Origin: Chryseobacterium culicis
GTDB taxonomy: Bacteria > Bacteroidota > Bacteroidia > Flavobacteriales > Weeksellaceae
Assembly (NCBI RefSeq): GCF_002979755.1
Contig: NZ_PCPP01000003.1
Span: 62,001-126,000, forward strand
Reading direction: 5' to 3'
DNA length: 64,000 bases
The notes below the pieces were generated by a model. The model saw only the letters and a program-made list of their open reading frames with translations. It was not told the origin of the DNA and searched no databases. Of the stretch, positions 44,558 through 53,404 are shown one piece after another; position 1 is the first letter of the stretch; every line of letters starts with the position of its first letter. The translations under genes were made by a program, and so were the position numbers.

Positions 44558-45448
44558 TTACTTAAATGTATACCCTTTGCTTTCTAACGCTTCTTTCAAA
44601 ATGGCCATTCTGGCGAAAACACCGTTTTCCATTTGTCTAAAGATTCTTGATCTCTTGCATTCTACAAGGTCTGAATCTATTTCCACTCCTCTGTTGATAG
44701 GCGCAGGGTGCATGATGATTGCTTCTTTTTTCATCGCCTGCTCTCTTTCTTTGGTCAGACCGTATCTTTTATGATACTCCGAAGCGGTAAAACTCATTGC
44801 AGCATCATGTCTTTCGTGCTGGATTCTTAATAACATTAATACATCCACTTCAGTGATCAGTTCATCTACAGACATATAAGTCCCGTTGATCAGTGCTCCT
44901 TCATCAAACCATTGTTCCGGTCCTGAGAAGTATACTTTTGCGCCCAATCTTCTTAATGCCTCAGCATTTGAATTGGCAACACGGCTATGTTTTACATCAC
45001 CTACAATTCCTACTTTTAAACCTTCAAACTTTCCGAATTCCTGATAAATGGTCATCAGATCCAGCATACACTGTGAAGGGTGGTTTCCTGTTCCGTCTCC
45101 TCCGTTGATTACCGGAATCTCAATATTTTTCAGTTCTTCGAAGTATCTGTCTTTCTTATCTCTGATTACCACAAGGTTTACTCCTATACTTTCAATCGTC
45201 TTTACGGTGTCATAAAGGCTTTCCCCTTTGTTTACCGAACTGTGTGATGCATCAAAAGGAACTACCTGCAATCCCAGTTTTCTTTCTGCAAGGTCAAAAC
45301 TTGTTTTCGTTCTTGTACTGTCTTCGAAGAAAAGGTTTGAGCAAAAAACTTCTCCTTCAATTTTAGCAGTTTTACCGTTCGCAAAAGCCAATGCTTCTGT
45401 CAGTATACTGTTGATTCTCTCGGTGCTTAGTTCTGTAATCGTAAACAT
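44558..45448 (-). CDS. pyrB: Aspartate carbamoyltransferase catalytic chain
   Basis: A 296-residue enzyme with the carbamoyl-phosphate motif [12 protein letters not shown] (near 42-53) and the later HPSQCMLDL and MLLRIQHER segments. It joins carbamoyl phosphate with aspartate, the committed step of pyrimidine synthesis. I chose ATG 45448 (MFTITELS), because a longer frame to 45484 runs through the terminator hairpin and begins with TTG. No pyrI regulatory gene is next to it. Its leader carries an intrinsic terminator, so transcription is likely attenuated. Confidence 0.96.
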   Translation of the reverse strand: MFTITELSTERINSILTEALAFANGKTAKIEGEVFCSNLFFEDSTRTKTSFDLAERKLGLQVVPFDASHSSVNKGESLYDTVKTIESIGVNLVVIRDKKDRYFEELKNIEIPVINGGDGTGNHPSQCMLDLMTIYQEFGKFEGLKVGIVGDVKHSRVANSNAEALRRLGAKVYFSGPEQWFDEGALINGTYMSVDELITEVDVLMLLRIQHERHDAAMSFTASEYHKRYGLTKEREQAMKKEAIIMHPAPINRGVEIDSDLVECKRSRIFRQMENGVFARMAILKEALESKGYTFK

Positions 45449-45467
45449 AATTCTAATTTTTGGGCAT

Positions 45468-45495
45468 AAAAAAAGCGAAGACAACTATCTTCGCT
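45468..45495 (-). terminator. Attenuator terminator in the pyrB leader
   Basis: Minus-strand stem AGCGAAGA/TCTTCGCT, 6-base loop and seven T, ending 20 bases before the pyrB ATG and starting at the stop of the leader ORF. Its 3' arm TTCGC could also pair with GCGAA of an upstream GC hairpin (45518-45531, GGGCG-AAAG-CGCCC), giving mutually exclusive structures. Confidence 0.85.
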
Positions 45496-45566
45496 TAATA
45501 ACAATAAATATCGTAAAGGGCGCTTTCGCCCGGTAAATCTAATGATATAAATGCTTTTTTATTCAT
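45495..45566 (-). CDS. Predicted pyr leader peptide, 23 residues
   Basis: A 23-codon ORF from ATG 45566 to TAA 45495-45497, product starting MNKKAFISLDLPG and ending YDIYCY. The last codons are U-rich (TAC GAT ATT TAT TGT TAT TAA) and its stop codon touches the attenuator stem. The start codon is about 6 bases after the TTTG of the predicted -7 element, so it may be the first codon of a leaderless message. Position and layout parallel pyrL of enterobacterial pyrBI. No evidence of translation beyond layout. Confidence 0.55.
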   Translation of the reverse strand: MNKKAFISLDLPGESALYDIYCY

Positions 45567-45572
45567 TAGGTG

Positions 45573-45605
45573 CAAAGATACAACAATTTTATGAACCTAC
45601 AAAAA
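45573..45605 (-). promoter_or_regulatory. pyr operon promoter
   Basis: On the minus strand, -33 element TTTTTG (45600-45605), 19-base spacer and -7 element TATCTTTG (45573-45580) fit the Bacteroidetes consensus TTTG/TAnnTTTG well. Transcription should start near 45566-45569, at the leader ATG. Confidence 0.75.
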
Positions 45606-45689
45606 TTATGTTTAAAATAAATTAAAAACTTCAGTCGTTCCTTATTCTCATTTAAAATTAATATTTTTGTTAAAACTCAAATTTATTCT

Positions 45690-46151
45690 ATGGATTTAAA
45701 AGACAAAATGATTCTCAGTATTATTCAGGAAGACTCTACATTATCGGTTAAAGAAATTTCCGAAAAGATAGGTCTTACCTTTACTCCTACGTATGAGCGA
45801 ATCAAGCAATTGGAGAAGCAAGGAATCATTCAGAAGTATGTAGGACTTTTAAACCGTGAAAAACTGGGTTTAAATATTGTAGTTTACTGTAATGTCCGCC
45901 TTAAGGAACAATCCAAGAAAGTATTGGAAACCTTTGAGAATCACATTGGAAAATATGATGAAGTACAGGAAATCATCAGTCTTTCCGGAGAGTATGACTA
46001 TATGTTGAAGATCATTGCCAAAGATATCAATTCTTATAACGAATTTGCTGTTAATGTCATTTCAAACATTCCTAATATCGGTCAATACCACAGTTCAATT
46101 GTACTTCATGAGGTAAAAAAATCTACCAAGTTTAAAATTGATCTGGAATAA
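45690..46151 (+). CDS. Lrp/AsnC family transcriptional regulator
   Basis: A 153-residue regulator: N-terminal winged HTH (DLKDKMILSIIQEDSTLSVKEISEKIGL, TYERIKQLEKQGIIQKYVG) and a C-terminal RAM effector domain (SLSGEYDYMLKIIAKDINSYNEF). Such regulators usually respond to an amino acid. A -7 element TATTTTTG lies about 35 bases before the ATG. It is divergent from the pyr operon (242 bases between start codons), so it could share control of pyr and arg genes; no target site is visible. Confidence 0.92.
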   Translation: MDLKDKMILSIIQEDSTLSVKEISEKIGLTFTPTYERIKQLEKQGIIQKYVGLLNREKLGLNIVVYCNVRLKEQSKKVLETFENHIGKYDEVQEIISLSGEYDYMLKIIAKDINSYNEFAVNVISNIPNIGQYHSSIVLHEVKKSTKFKIDLE

Positions 46152-46162
46152 TCATTCTATTT

Positions 46163-46294
46163 TTAAACCATTAAGAGCTTTTAAGAGGTGAAGAATAATT
46201 AAGGAATTCACCAGCGAATTTTAAAACTATGAGGCTAAAAAATCGTAGATTTTCTTAACTTACCTTAAAATCTTCATCTTCCTTAACGGTTCAA
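46163..46294. repeat. Palindromic intergenic element, copy 3
   Basis: Ends TTAAACCATTAAG (46163-46175) and CTTAACGGTTCAA (46282-46294), two mismatches in the right end. It lies after the Lrp gene. Confidence 0.78.
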
Positions 46295-46334
46295 GATAAT
46301 CAATCATCAAATTCAAAGAGCGGAATTACAATCC

Positions 46335-46464
46335 AGCCATTAAGATCACTTAAGCAATTAAGATTTATTAAAGATTAAGATTCACAAACGAAAAAGACAG
46401 CAGGCTAAAAATAACTTTTAGAATTTCTACTGATATTGCTTAAGTTTTGATGATCTCAATGGCT
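46335..46464. repeat. Palindromic intergenic element, copy 4
   Basis: Ends AGCCATTAAGATCA (46335-46348) and TGATCTCAATGGCT (46451-46464), 13 of 14 paired; a variant of the same family, directly after copy 3 and before the argH stop. The 319-base spacer 46152-46470 consists mainly of these two. Confidence 0.72.
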
Positions 46465-46470
46465 TAGATT

Positions 46471-47775
46471 CTAACCCAATAATTTATTTTTCAGTTTATT
46501 GAACTGATATTCTATTTTATCCAGACAAAGATTACCGATACTTCCCTGATGGGTATGTTCAAGGTTTCCAGGTTCAAAATCAAACGCATTGTTTTCAATC
46601 TCCTGCCCTACTTTTACATAAGCATCACGGAAAGAACTTCCATTCTTTACCTCTTCATTGATCTTTTCTACACTGAAAAGATACTTGTATTTTTCATCTT
46701 CCAGAATCCCGTCTTTCACCTTAATATTAGGTAAAGTATAGCTTAAAATTTCCAGACACTCCTTTAAAGAGTCTATGGCAGGGAAAAGTATTTCCTTCGT
46801 AAGCTGTACATCTCTGTGGTATCCGGAAGGAAGATTCGTCGTTAAAAGGATCAGTTCGTTTGGAAGTGACTGAATTCTGTTGCATCGTGCGCGAACCAGC
46901 TCAAAGATATCCGGATTCTTTTTATGCGGCATAATACTGCTTCCTGTGGTAAACTCTTTTGGAAAGCTGATAAAGTCAAAATTCTGACTCAGATACAGAC
47001 ATACATCATAAGCGAACTTCCCAAGAGTTCCCGCTAAGGTTGCCATGGCCATTGCCAGCATTTTTTCCGACTTTCCACGAGTCATCTGCGCATATACAGA
47101 GTTATAATTCATGGACTGGAAGCCTAGATTATACGTTGTACTTTCACGATTAATCGGAAACGAAGATCCATAACCTGCTGCAGATCCCAGTGGGTTTTTA
47201 TTAATAATATTCTTTACTGAAAATAACATTTCCACATCATCCAAAAGTGCTTCCGCATAAGCCCCGAACCACAATCCGAATGATGAAGGCATCGCAATCT
47301 GCAAATGGGTATATCCAGGAAGCAGAACATTTTTATGCTGATCTGCCAACTGAATTAAAATCTGGAAAAACTCATCGGTAAGAACTGTGATCTCACGGAT
47401 CTCATCCAATACATATAATTTGATATCCAATAAAACCTGATCATTTCTAGATCGTGCCGTATGAATTTTCTTTCCAGTGTCTCCTAATTCTTCAATGAGA
47501 ATAGCTTCTATCTGAGAATGGATATCCTCAGCATCTTTATCAATTTCAAAACTACCGTCTTCAATTTTATGTAAAATACTATTTAAAACAGATAACATCT
47601 GCTCTGATTCTTCCTGAGAAATAATCCCGGTTTCTGCTAACATTTTGCAGTGCGCCATAGAACCTTTAGCATCATATTTTGCTAAACGCTCGTCAAAGTC
47701 AAGATCTTTTCCAACGGTAAAATTATTGACTAATATATTGGTGGCAAGGTCGTCCTTCTGCCATATCTTTTTCAT
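46471..47775 (-). CDS. argH: Argininosuccinate lyase
   Basis: A 434-residue lyase with the fumarase/aspartase signature GSSIMPHKKNPD (near 290) and segments TARSRNDQVL, GYTHLQIAMP and SAAGYGSSFPI. It cleaves argininosuccinate to arginine and fumarate, the last step. Somewhat short compared with about 460 residues, as in other Bacteroidetes. Last gene of the arg operon, separated by 258 bases of repeat-like spacer from argE'. Confidence 0.95.
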   Translation of the reverse strand: MKKIWQKDDLATNILVNNFTVGKDLDFDERLAKYDAKGSMAHCKMLAETGIISQEESEQMLSVLNSILHKIEDGSFEIDKDAEDIHSQIEAILIEELGDTGKKIHTARSRNDQVLLDIKLYVLDEIREITVLTDEFFQILIQLADQHKNVLLPGYTHLQIAMPSSFGLWFGAYAEALLDDVEMLFSVKNIINKNPLGSAAGYGSSFPINRESTTYNLGFQSMNYNSVYAQMTRGKSEKMLAMAMATLAGTLGKFAYDVCLYLSQNFDFISFPKEFTTGSSIMPHKKNPDIFELVRARCNRIQSLPNELILLTTNLPSGYHRDVQLTKEILFPAIDSLKECLEILSYTLPNIKVKDGILEDEKYKYLFSVEKINEEVKNGSSFRDAYVKVGQEIENNAFDFEPGNLEHTHQGSIGNLCLDKIEYQFNKLKNKLLG

Positions 47776-48033
47776 ATGATTTATTTAAAATATTGATTGG
47801 TTTTGACATGCCCAGCAAGGCAATCCTTATTACTATTAACTATAAAAAAACATTTCCTTATGTAAAGCCTTCATTTCTAATTTTCTTTTTGCATAAATCT
47901 TATTAAAAACTAAACTTCTAGTGCCTGCCGGGCGGAGTCAAAACATATATTGAGCTGGAAGCCCGAAGCTGGAGGCTGGAAGTGAATTACAAACTATAAC
48001 AACTTCCATCTTCCCACTTCATTCTTCCTTTCT

Positions 48034-49116
48034 TTATAACACTTTTTCTAAAATTCTGATGTAGATTTCTATTCCTTCTTCTATTTCATGGATATAGATA
48101 AATTCATCTGCCGTGTGAGAGCGCCTACTGTCACCCGGGCCTATTTTCACTGATGTACATGGAATAATCGCCTGATCCGAAGAGGTTGGAGATCCATAAG
48201 TAGTCCTTCCGATTTCAAGACCTGCTTTCACAAACGGATGATCCATTTCAATCTTTGAAGAATTCAGTCTGAACGATCTTGCCGTCAATGTAGATTTCAT
48301 CTGAGACTGGATAATTTCAAACGCTTCCTCGTTGGAATATTCATCTGTAACCCTCACATCCAGTGTGAAATTACATGACTCCGGAACAACATTATGCTGT
48401 ACTCCTGCATGAATTCCAGATAAAGTAACTTTCACTTCACCCAGATATTCTGAAACCTTTGGAAATTTAAAGGCTAAAATATTCTGGAGATCCTCCATAC
48501 ATTTTACAATCGAGTTATCATCATTAGGATGAGCGGCATGAGAAGGAGTCCCTTTCATTTCTCCATCAATCACAAGAAGTCCTTTTTCTGCAATCGCCAG
48601 ATTCATCTGCGTGGGTTCTCCTACAATAGCGAGTTCTACATTGGGTAGCTGCGGAAATAAGGCTTCAATTCCATCAAATCCTGAAATCTCCTCCTCTGCC
48701 GTCAAAGCAATAACTAAATTATATTTTAAATCTTCTTTATCATAAAAATGTAAAAAAACCTGGGCCATAGAAACCAAAGAAGCTCCGGCATCATTACTTC
48801 CCAAACCAAACAGCTTACCCTCTTTTTCAATAGGAATAAACGGATCCAGCGTATAGGCTTTATTGGGTTTTACCGTATCATGGTGGGTATTCAGTAAAAT
48901 GGAAGGCTTAAATACATCAAAATGTTTATTCACCGCCCAGATGTTGTTTTTAAAACGTTTAGTAGGAATCTGATGTTTTTTGAAAAAATTCTCAATTTCT
49001 ACTGATGTATTGAACTCATCTTTACTGAATGAAGGAATCTCAATCAAATTTTTAAGCAATCCGACTGCATTATTCAATAGCTCTTCTTTATTATAAACAG
49101 ATTTCAGTTCCTGCAT
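48034..49116 (-). CDS. argE': M20 family deacylase of the arginine pathway
   Basis: A 360-residue M20 metallopeptidase-like deacylase. Zinc ligands are NTHHDTVKP, GLGSNDAGASL, the TAEEEISG catalytic Glu pair and the GEPT segment; a dimerisation domain lies between (SHAAHPNDD...). In the Bacteroidetes route it removes the acyl group from acyl-citrulline (acetyl- or succinyl-) and not from acyl-ornithine. Overlaps argB by 26 bases. The acyl group is uncertain. Confidence 0.9.
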   Translation of the reverse strand: MQELKSVYNKEELLNNAVGLLKNLIEIPSFSKDEFNTSVEIENFFKKHQIPTKRFKNNIWAVNKHFDVFKPSILLNTHHDTVKPNKAYTLDPFIPIEKEGKLFGLGSNDAGASLVSMAQVFLHFYDKEDLKYNLVIALTAEEEISGFDGIEALFPQLPNVELAIVGEPTQMNLAIAEKGLLVIDGEMKGTPSHAAHPNDDNSIVKCMEDLQNILAFKFPKVSEYLGEVKVTLSGIHAGVQHNVVPESCNFTLDVRVTDEYSNEEAFEIIQSQMKSTLTARSFRLNSSKIEMDHPFVKAGLEIGRTTYGSPTSSDQAIIPCTSVKIGPGDSRRSHTADEFIYIHEIEEGIEIYIRILEKVL

Positions 49117-49885
49117 GATGATTTTCTATATGATTTTTCAATTGTGTCTCTTTAATCAGAAACACTTTATCTACATTATTTTTTATCGCTCCAAGAGCAT
49201 TTTCAAGTTTGGGTAAAATCCCTTTGTGAAGTTTCCCTTCTTCTTTTAATGCCGTAAATTCTTCCTCATTTACACTTTTAATCACTGACTCCGGATCGTT
49301 TACATCTTCTAAAACGCCTTCTTTATCAAAACAATACAACAGTTCAACTTCATATTTTTCTGACAAAGCCTGTGCAATTACAGAAGCAATGGTATCTGCG
49401 TTGGTATTGAAAAGATTCCCTTTTCTGTCATGGGTAATCGCAGAAAATACAGGAACAAGATCCAGCTTGATGAGTTTTGAAACCAGCTTTCTGTTCACGC
49501 TTTTCTTATTGATATCCCCCACAAATCCAAAGTCGATTTCAGGATGTTCTCTTTTTTTAGCTTTAATCAGATTTCCGTCTGCACCGGAAAATCCTATGGC
49601 GTTACATTTTTTCTGCTGCAGCTTTTCAACAATATTTTTATTGATTCCTCCTGCATATACCATGGTTACAATATCCAATGTTTCTTTATCCGTAATCCTC
49701 CTTCCGTTGATCATTTTCTGTTCAATACCGAGTTTATCAGCCAACGTTGTAGCCAACTTTCCTCCACCATGAACAAGGATCTTCTTTTCCTGAATTTCAG
49801 AAAATTGGGCTAAGAATTGGGCTAACAATTCTTCATCATCAATTAAAGCTCCGCCAATTTTTATGATGTATAACTTTTCTTTCAT
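49091..49885 (-). CDS. argB: Acylglutamate kinase
   Basis: A 264-residue amino-acid kinase with the N-terminal IIKIGGALIDD, HGGGKLATTLADKLG and NTNADTIAS/A motifs. It phosphorylates the gamma-carboxylate of N-acetyl- (or N-succinyl-) glutamate, the second step. It is a short form without the N-terminal helix linked to arginine feedback in hexameric enzymes. Overlaps argE' downstream; upstream lies argF', with a perfect-looking hairpin in the spacer. Confidence 0.94.
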   Translation of the reverse strand: MKEKLYIIKIGGALIDDEELLAQFLAQFSEIQEKKILVHGGGKLATTLADKLGIEQKMINGRRITDKETLDIVTMVYAGGINKNIVEKLQQKKCNAIGFSGADGNLIKAKKREHPEIDFGFVGDINKKSVNRKLVSKLIKLDLVPVFSAITHDRKGNLFNTNADTIASVIAQALSEKYEVELLYCFDKEGVLEDVNDPESVIKSVNEEEFTALKEEGKLHKGILPKLENALGAIKNNVDKVFLIKETQLKNHIENHHAGTEICL

Positions 49886-49912
49886 TGTAAACGTTTTGTG
49901 ATCCTTACTTCA

Positions 49913-49945
49913 ATCCTTGTTAAGGTTTTGAACCTTGACAAGGAT
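49913..49945. repeat. Intra-operon hairpin between argF' and argB
   Basis: Stem ATCCTTGTTAAGGTT/AACCTTGACAAGGAT pairs 14 of 15 (one G-T) around a 3-base loop, with no T run. It may stabilise or pace the message. Confidence 0.8.
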
Positions 49946-49973
49946 CAGTAATCAAGATTCCAGATTGAAAAAA

Positions 49974-50933
49974 TTATCCGGCATTCAGTTCATCTAAAAT
50001 CTCACTGAAAATAGCCTGTGCAGAGAAAATACGGTTTTTCGCCTGCTTATAGATGATAGAATGATCTCCATCCATCACTTCATCACTCAGCTCAACATTA
50101 CGGCGAACCGGAAGACAGTGCATTACCTTCGCTTCATTGGTATGGGCTAATTTTTCATTGGTAAGCATCCAGTCGCCTTTTACTTCAGGCATTGCTGCAT
50201 AGTCATCAAAAGAAGACCAGTTTTTTACATAAATGAAATCAGCATCCTTTAAAGCTTCATCCTGATCATGGATTACCTTCACATCTTTTGTGAATTTTTT
50301 GTCCAAATCATAGCCTTCAGGATTAGCAATCACCAATTCCACATCCATTTCCTGCATCCATTCTGCAAAAGAGTTTCCAACAGCATGGGCAATAGGTTTG
50401 ATATGTGGCGCCCAGGTTAATACCACTTTGGGTTTGTGGTCTTTTTTCCAGTTTTCTGTAATGGTAATACAATCTGCCAGACTTTGCAGCGGATGACGTG
50501 TTGCAGATTCCAATGAAACAACAGGAACTTTTGCATGTTTTTCAAACTGGCTTAAGATACTTTCATTCACATCATCTTCTTTGCTCTTCATCCCTGCGAA
50601 ACAACGCACTGCAATGATATCGCAATATTGATTTAAAACTTCAATAGCATCTTTGATATGTTCTACAGTATCACCGTTCATTACAGCTCCATCAGCAAAC
50701 TCCAGATTCCAGGCTTCCTGTGCTGCATTTAATGTCAAAACATTCAACCCTAGATTTTGCGCTGCAATCTGGCTGCTCAAACGGGTTCTTAAGCTTGAAT
50801 TCAAAAATACAAGTCCAATTGTTTTTCCCTTTCCTTTTTCTGTTTCAGTAAGGGGATCTGCTTTTATTTGTAAAGCTTTTTTTATGATTTCCTGTAAGTT
50901 TTCTACATCACTTACAGAGGTAAATTTTTTCAT
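49974..50933 (-). CDS. argF': N-acyl-ornithine transcarbamylase (SOTC/AOTC type)
   Basis: A 319-residue transcarbamylase with the carbamoyl-phosphate loop FLNSSLRTR instead of the OTC-type F..STRTR, and W75 in AQEAWNLE, both marks of the acetyl-/succinyl-ornithine transcarbamylases of Xanthomonas and Bacteroides. Residue 90 (GDTVEH) is Val; in studied enzymes Glu at the equivalent site gives acetyl and Pro gives succinyl specificity, so Val is closer to the succinyl type. Makes acyl-citrulline. Followed by argB, preceded by argD. Confidence 0.9.
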   Translation of the reverse strand: MKKFTSVSDVENLQEIIKKALQIKADPLTETEKGKGKTIGLVFLNSSLRTRLSSQIAAQNLGLNVLTLNAAQEAWNLEFADGAVMNGDTVEHIKDAIEVLNQYCDIIAVRCFAGMKSKEDDVNESILSQFEKHAKVPVVSLESATRHPLQSLADCITITENWKKDHKPKVVLTWAPHIKPIAHAVGNSFAEWMQEMDVELVIANPEGYDLDKKFTKDVKVIHDQDEALKDADFIYVKNWSSFDDYAAMPEVKGDWMLTNEKLAHTNEAKVMHCLPVRRNVELSDEVMDGDHSIIYKQAKNRIFSAQAIFSEILDELNAG

Positions 50934-50980
50934 TTTAAAATTGATTTTAAAGATTTTGTTTACACATTAATTGTTGATCT

Positions 50981-51135
50981 AACCACAAAAGGCACAAAAG
51001 TTTATTTTTTTAAAATATATAAGCTCACATAAGAAGAAAATCAAAAATTTTCGAAAACTTAAGGATACTTCTTAAGCGTTTAGTATTTTCTTAAAATCAC
51101 TTAAGTGTTTAAATTCTTTTGTAGCTTTTGCGGTT
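50981..51135. repeat. Palindromic intergenic element, diverged copy
   Basis: Ends AACCACAAAAGGCACAAAAG (50981-51000) and CTTTTGTAGCTTTTGCGGTT (51116-51135) pair in 17 of 20. The right end overlaps the argD stop region. It lies inside the arg operon, between argD and argF'. Confidence 0.72.
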
Positions 51136-52274
51136 TAAATCTTCCCCAATACCATTTTCAGGGCATTGATGAAAAGATCAGTTTCCTCTTGTTTGATATT
51201 CAGTGAAGGAAGAATCCTTAAGACACTTTTATCATTAGAGTTTCCTGTGAAAATATGATGATCGAACAATAAGCTTTTCCTTATTTCTGAACAGTCTCTG
51301 TCGAGTTCTATTCCGATCATCAACCCTTTCCTTCGGATGGATTTAATATGTGGTAAATCTTTAATTTCATTTTCAATATACTCACCCATTTTCTGAGCAT
51401 TTTCGATAAGATTTTCATCTTTCATGACATCCAGAACAGCAATTGAAGCGGCACAAGCCAGATGATTTCCTCCGAATGTAGTTCCCAGCAAACCATTGCT
51501 TGCCTGAAATTTAGGATGAATTAAAACTCCACCCACAGGGAAGCCATTCCCCATTCCTTTTGCGGTTGTAATAATATCCGCTTCTACTCCAAACTCCTGA
51601 TGAGCAAAGAAATATCCGCTTCTTCCATATCCTGACTGTACTTCATCCAAAATAAGAACAACATCATACTTGTCGCACAGTTCTTTAATTTTAGATAAAA
51701 ATTCCGGGGTAGGAATCATAATTCCGCCTACTCCCTGAATTCCTTCAATGATAATGGAAGAAATTTCACTTCCCTGTTTCTCAAAAGTTTCCTCAAGCTG
51801 CTGCACATCATTCCATTCTGATTTGATGAATCTTTCTGAAAAATTAACCGGAGCTACAATTTTTGGATTGTCTGTTACCGAAACCGCTGCGGATGTTCTT
51901 CCATGGAATGAACCTGAAAAATAAAGCACTTTGCTTTTCCCATTATGAAATGAAGCAAGTTTCAATGCATTTTCATTAGCTTCCGCTCCTGAATTACACA
52001 AGAAAAGATTATAATCTTCATATCCAGAAAGTTTCCCCAGCTTTTCTGCCAGCTCAGTCTGCAATTCATTCTGAACCGAATTGGAATAGAATGAAATTTT
52101 TTCCAGCTGATCCTTCAATTTATTTTGATAATATGGATGGTTGTGTCCAATGGAAATCACAGCATGACCTCCGTAAAAATCGAGATACTGCTCTCCTTTA
52201 TCGTCCCAAAGGAAAGATCCCTTTGCTTTAACCGGATTTATATTGAATAATGGATATACGTTGAATAAATTCAT
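51135..52274 (-). CDS. argD: Acylornithine aminotransferase
   Basis: A 379-residue class III PLP aminotransferase. LILDEVQSGYGRSGYFFAHQEFG and the Schiff-base Lys in TTAKGMGNGFPVG are intact; FCNSGAEANENALKLA binds PLP. It converts acyl-glutamate semialdehyde to acyl-ornithine. It lies in the arg operon between argC and argF'. Confidence 0.94.
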   Translation of the reverse strand: MNLFNVYPLFNINPVKAKGSFLWDDKGEQYLDFYGGHAVISIGHNHPYYQNKLKDQLEKISFYSNSVQNELQTELAEKLGKLSGYEDYNLFLCNSGAEANENALKLASFHNGKSKVLYFSGSFHGRTSAAVSVTDNPKIVAPVNFSERFIKSEWNDVQQLEETFEKQGSEISSIIIEGIQGVGGIMIPTPEFLSKIKELCDKYDVVLILDEVQSGYGRSGYFFAHQEFGVEADIITTAKGMGNGFPVGGVLIHPKFQASNGLLGTTFGGNHLACAASIAVLDVMKDENLIENAQKMGEYIENEIKDLPHIKSIRRKGLMIGIELDRDCSEIRKSLLFDHHIFTGNSNDKSVLRILPSLNIKQEETDLFINALKMVLGKI

Positions 52275-52386
52275 TTTTTTGTTGCTAGTTGTTAGTTGAT
52301 GGTTGAAAGTTTACAGGTTCAAATAGTTATTCTTTATACTACTGCAACCTATTATCTGCAACCTTTTCTACCTAATACATTTTACC

Positions 52387-53352
52387 TTAGAATGCTATTG
52401 GTTTTAAGTTTAATCCTGCATTTTCCTCCCAGTTCATTGCCAGATTCATATTCTGTATTGCCTGTCCTGAGGCTCCTTTTAACAAATTGTCAATCGCTGA
52501 GTGAATAACGGCAACATTTCCACTCTTTTCAATCTGAATCACACAGCGATTAGTATTGACAACCTGCTTTAAATCAATTGCCCTGCTACTTACGGTAACA
52601 AAAGGCTCCTCCGCATAAAAATCCTGATATAATTGTTCTATTTCCTCCAAATCCAAATCCGTCTTCATTGTAGAACTTGTAAAAATTCCTCTTGCAAAAT
52701 CTCCTCTCCATGGAACAAAATTCAGGGTTACTTCTTTATTATTAAATGCAACCAGCTGTTGTAAAATCTCATCTACATGCTGATGCGTTAAAGTTTTATA
52801 CGCTGAAACATTATCATTTCTCCAGGTAAAATGAGTGGTTGCCTGCAAAGATTGCCCAGCTCCTGTAGAACCTGTAATCCCTGTAGTAAAAACTTCATTT
52901 AACACTTCTTTTTCTGCTAATGGCAGTAAAGCCAATTGAATCGCTGTAGCAAAACATCCCGGGTTCGCAATACTTTTTGCTCCCGATAGTTGTTTTTTAT
53001 TGATTTCAGGTAATCCGTAGATAAAATTTCTGTTCTCAAAGTTTCCTTCTAAACGGAAATCGTTTCCGAGATCAATCACCAGCGTTTCATCTTTTACAGG
53101 ATTTTGAGTTAACCAGTTTTGACTTTCTTTATGGGGAAGACACAGAAAAAGAATATCTACGTCTTCAGGTTTATCTGTCAAAACCATTTCACAAACGGTC
53201 GTTAAATCCGGGTACAGATCCGAAATTCTTGTTCCCGAATTCGAACGACTATATAAAAAACTCAATGTCACATGGGGATGAAAAGCCAGTAAGCGTACCA
53301 GCTCACTTCCTGTATAACCGTTAGCACCAATTATTCCTACTGTTTTCTTCAT
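52387..53352 (-). CDS. argC: N-acyl-gamma-glutamyl-phosphate reductase
   Basis: A 321-residue dehydrogenase of the ArgC type: IGANGYTGSELVRLLAFHP (NADP binding), active-site Cys in ANPGCFATAIQLAL (near 135) and the GASGQAIQNMN end. It reduces acyl-glutamyl phosphate to the semialdehyde. In the arg operon between argG and argD, with 52 and 112 base spacers. Confidence 0.95.
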   Translation of the reverse strand: MKKTVGIIGANGYTGSELVRLLAFHPHVTLSFLYSRSNSGTRISDLYPDLTTVCEMVLTDKPEDVDILFLCLPHKESQNWLTQNPVKDETLVIDLGNDFRLEGNFENRNFIYGLPEINKKQLSGAKSIANPGCFATAIQLALLPLAEKEVLNEVFTTGITGSTGAGQSLQATTHFTWRNDNVSAYKTLTHQHVDEILQQLVAFNNKEVTLNFVPWRGDFARGIFTSSTMKTDLDLEEIEQLYQDFYAEEPFVTVSSRAIDLKQVVNTNRCVIQIEKSGNVAVIHSAIDNLLKGASGQAIQNMNLAMNWEENAGLNLKPIAF

Positions 53353-53404
53353 TTTGATTCTTACAGAATGTTATTCTGCCTTACATTAAATCGTTCTTTC
53401 GGAA

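Noticed and set aside
45449-45484. N-terminal extension of PyrB to 45484
   Set aside because: It begins with TTG in the loop of the attenuator hairpin and encodes its T run; the canonical PyrB start MFTITELS follows.
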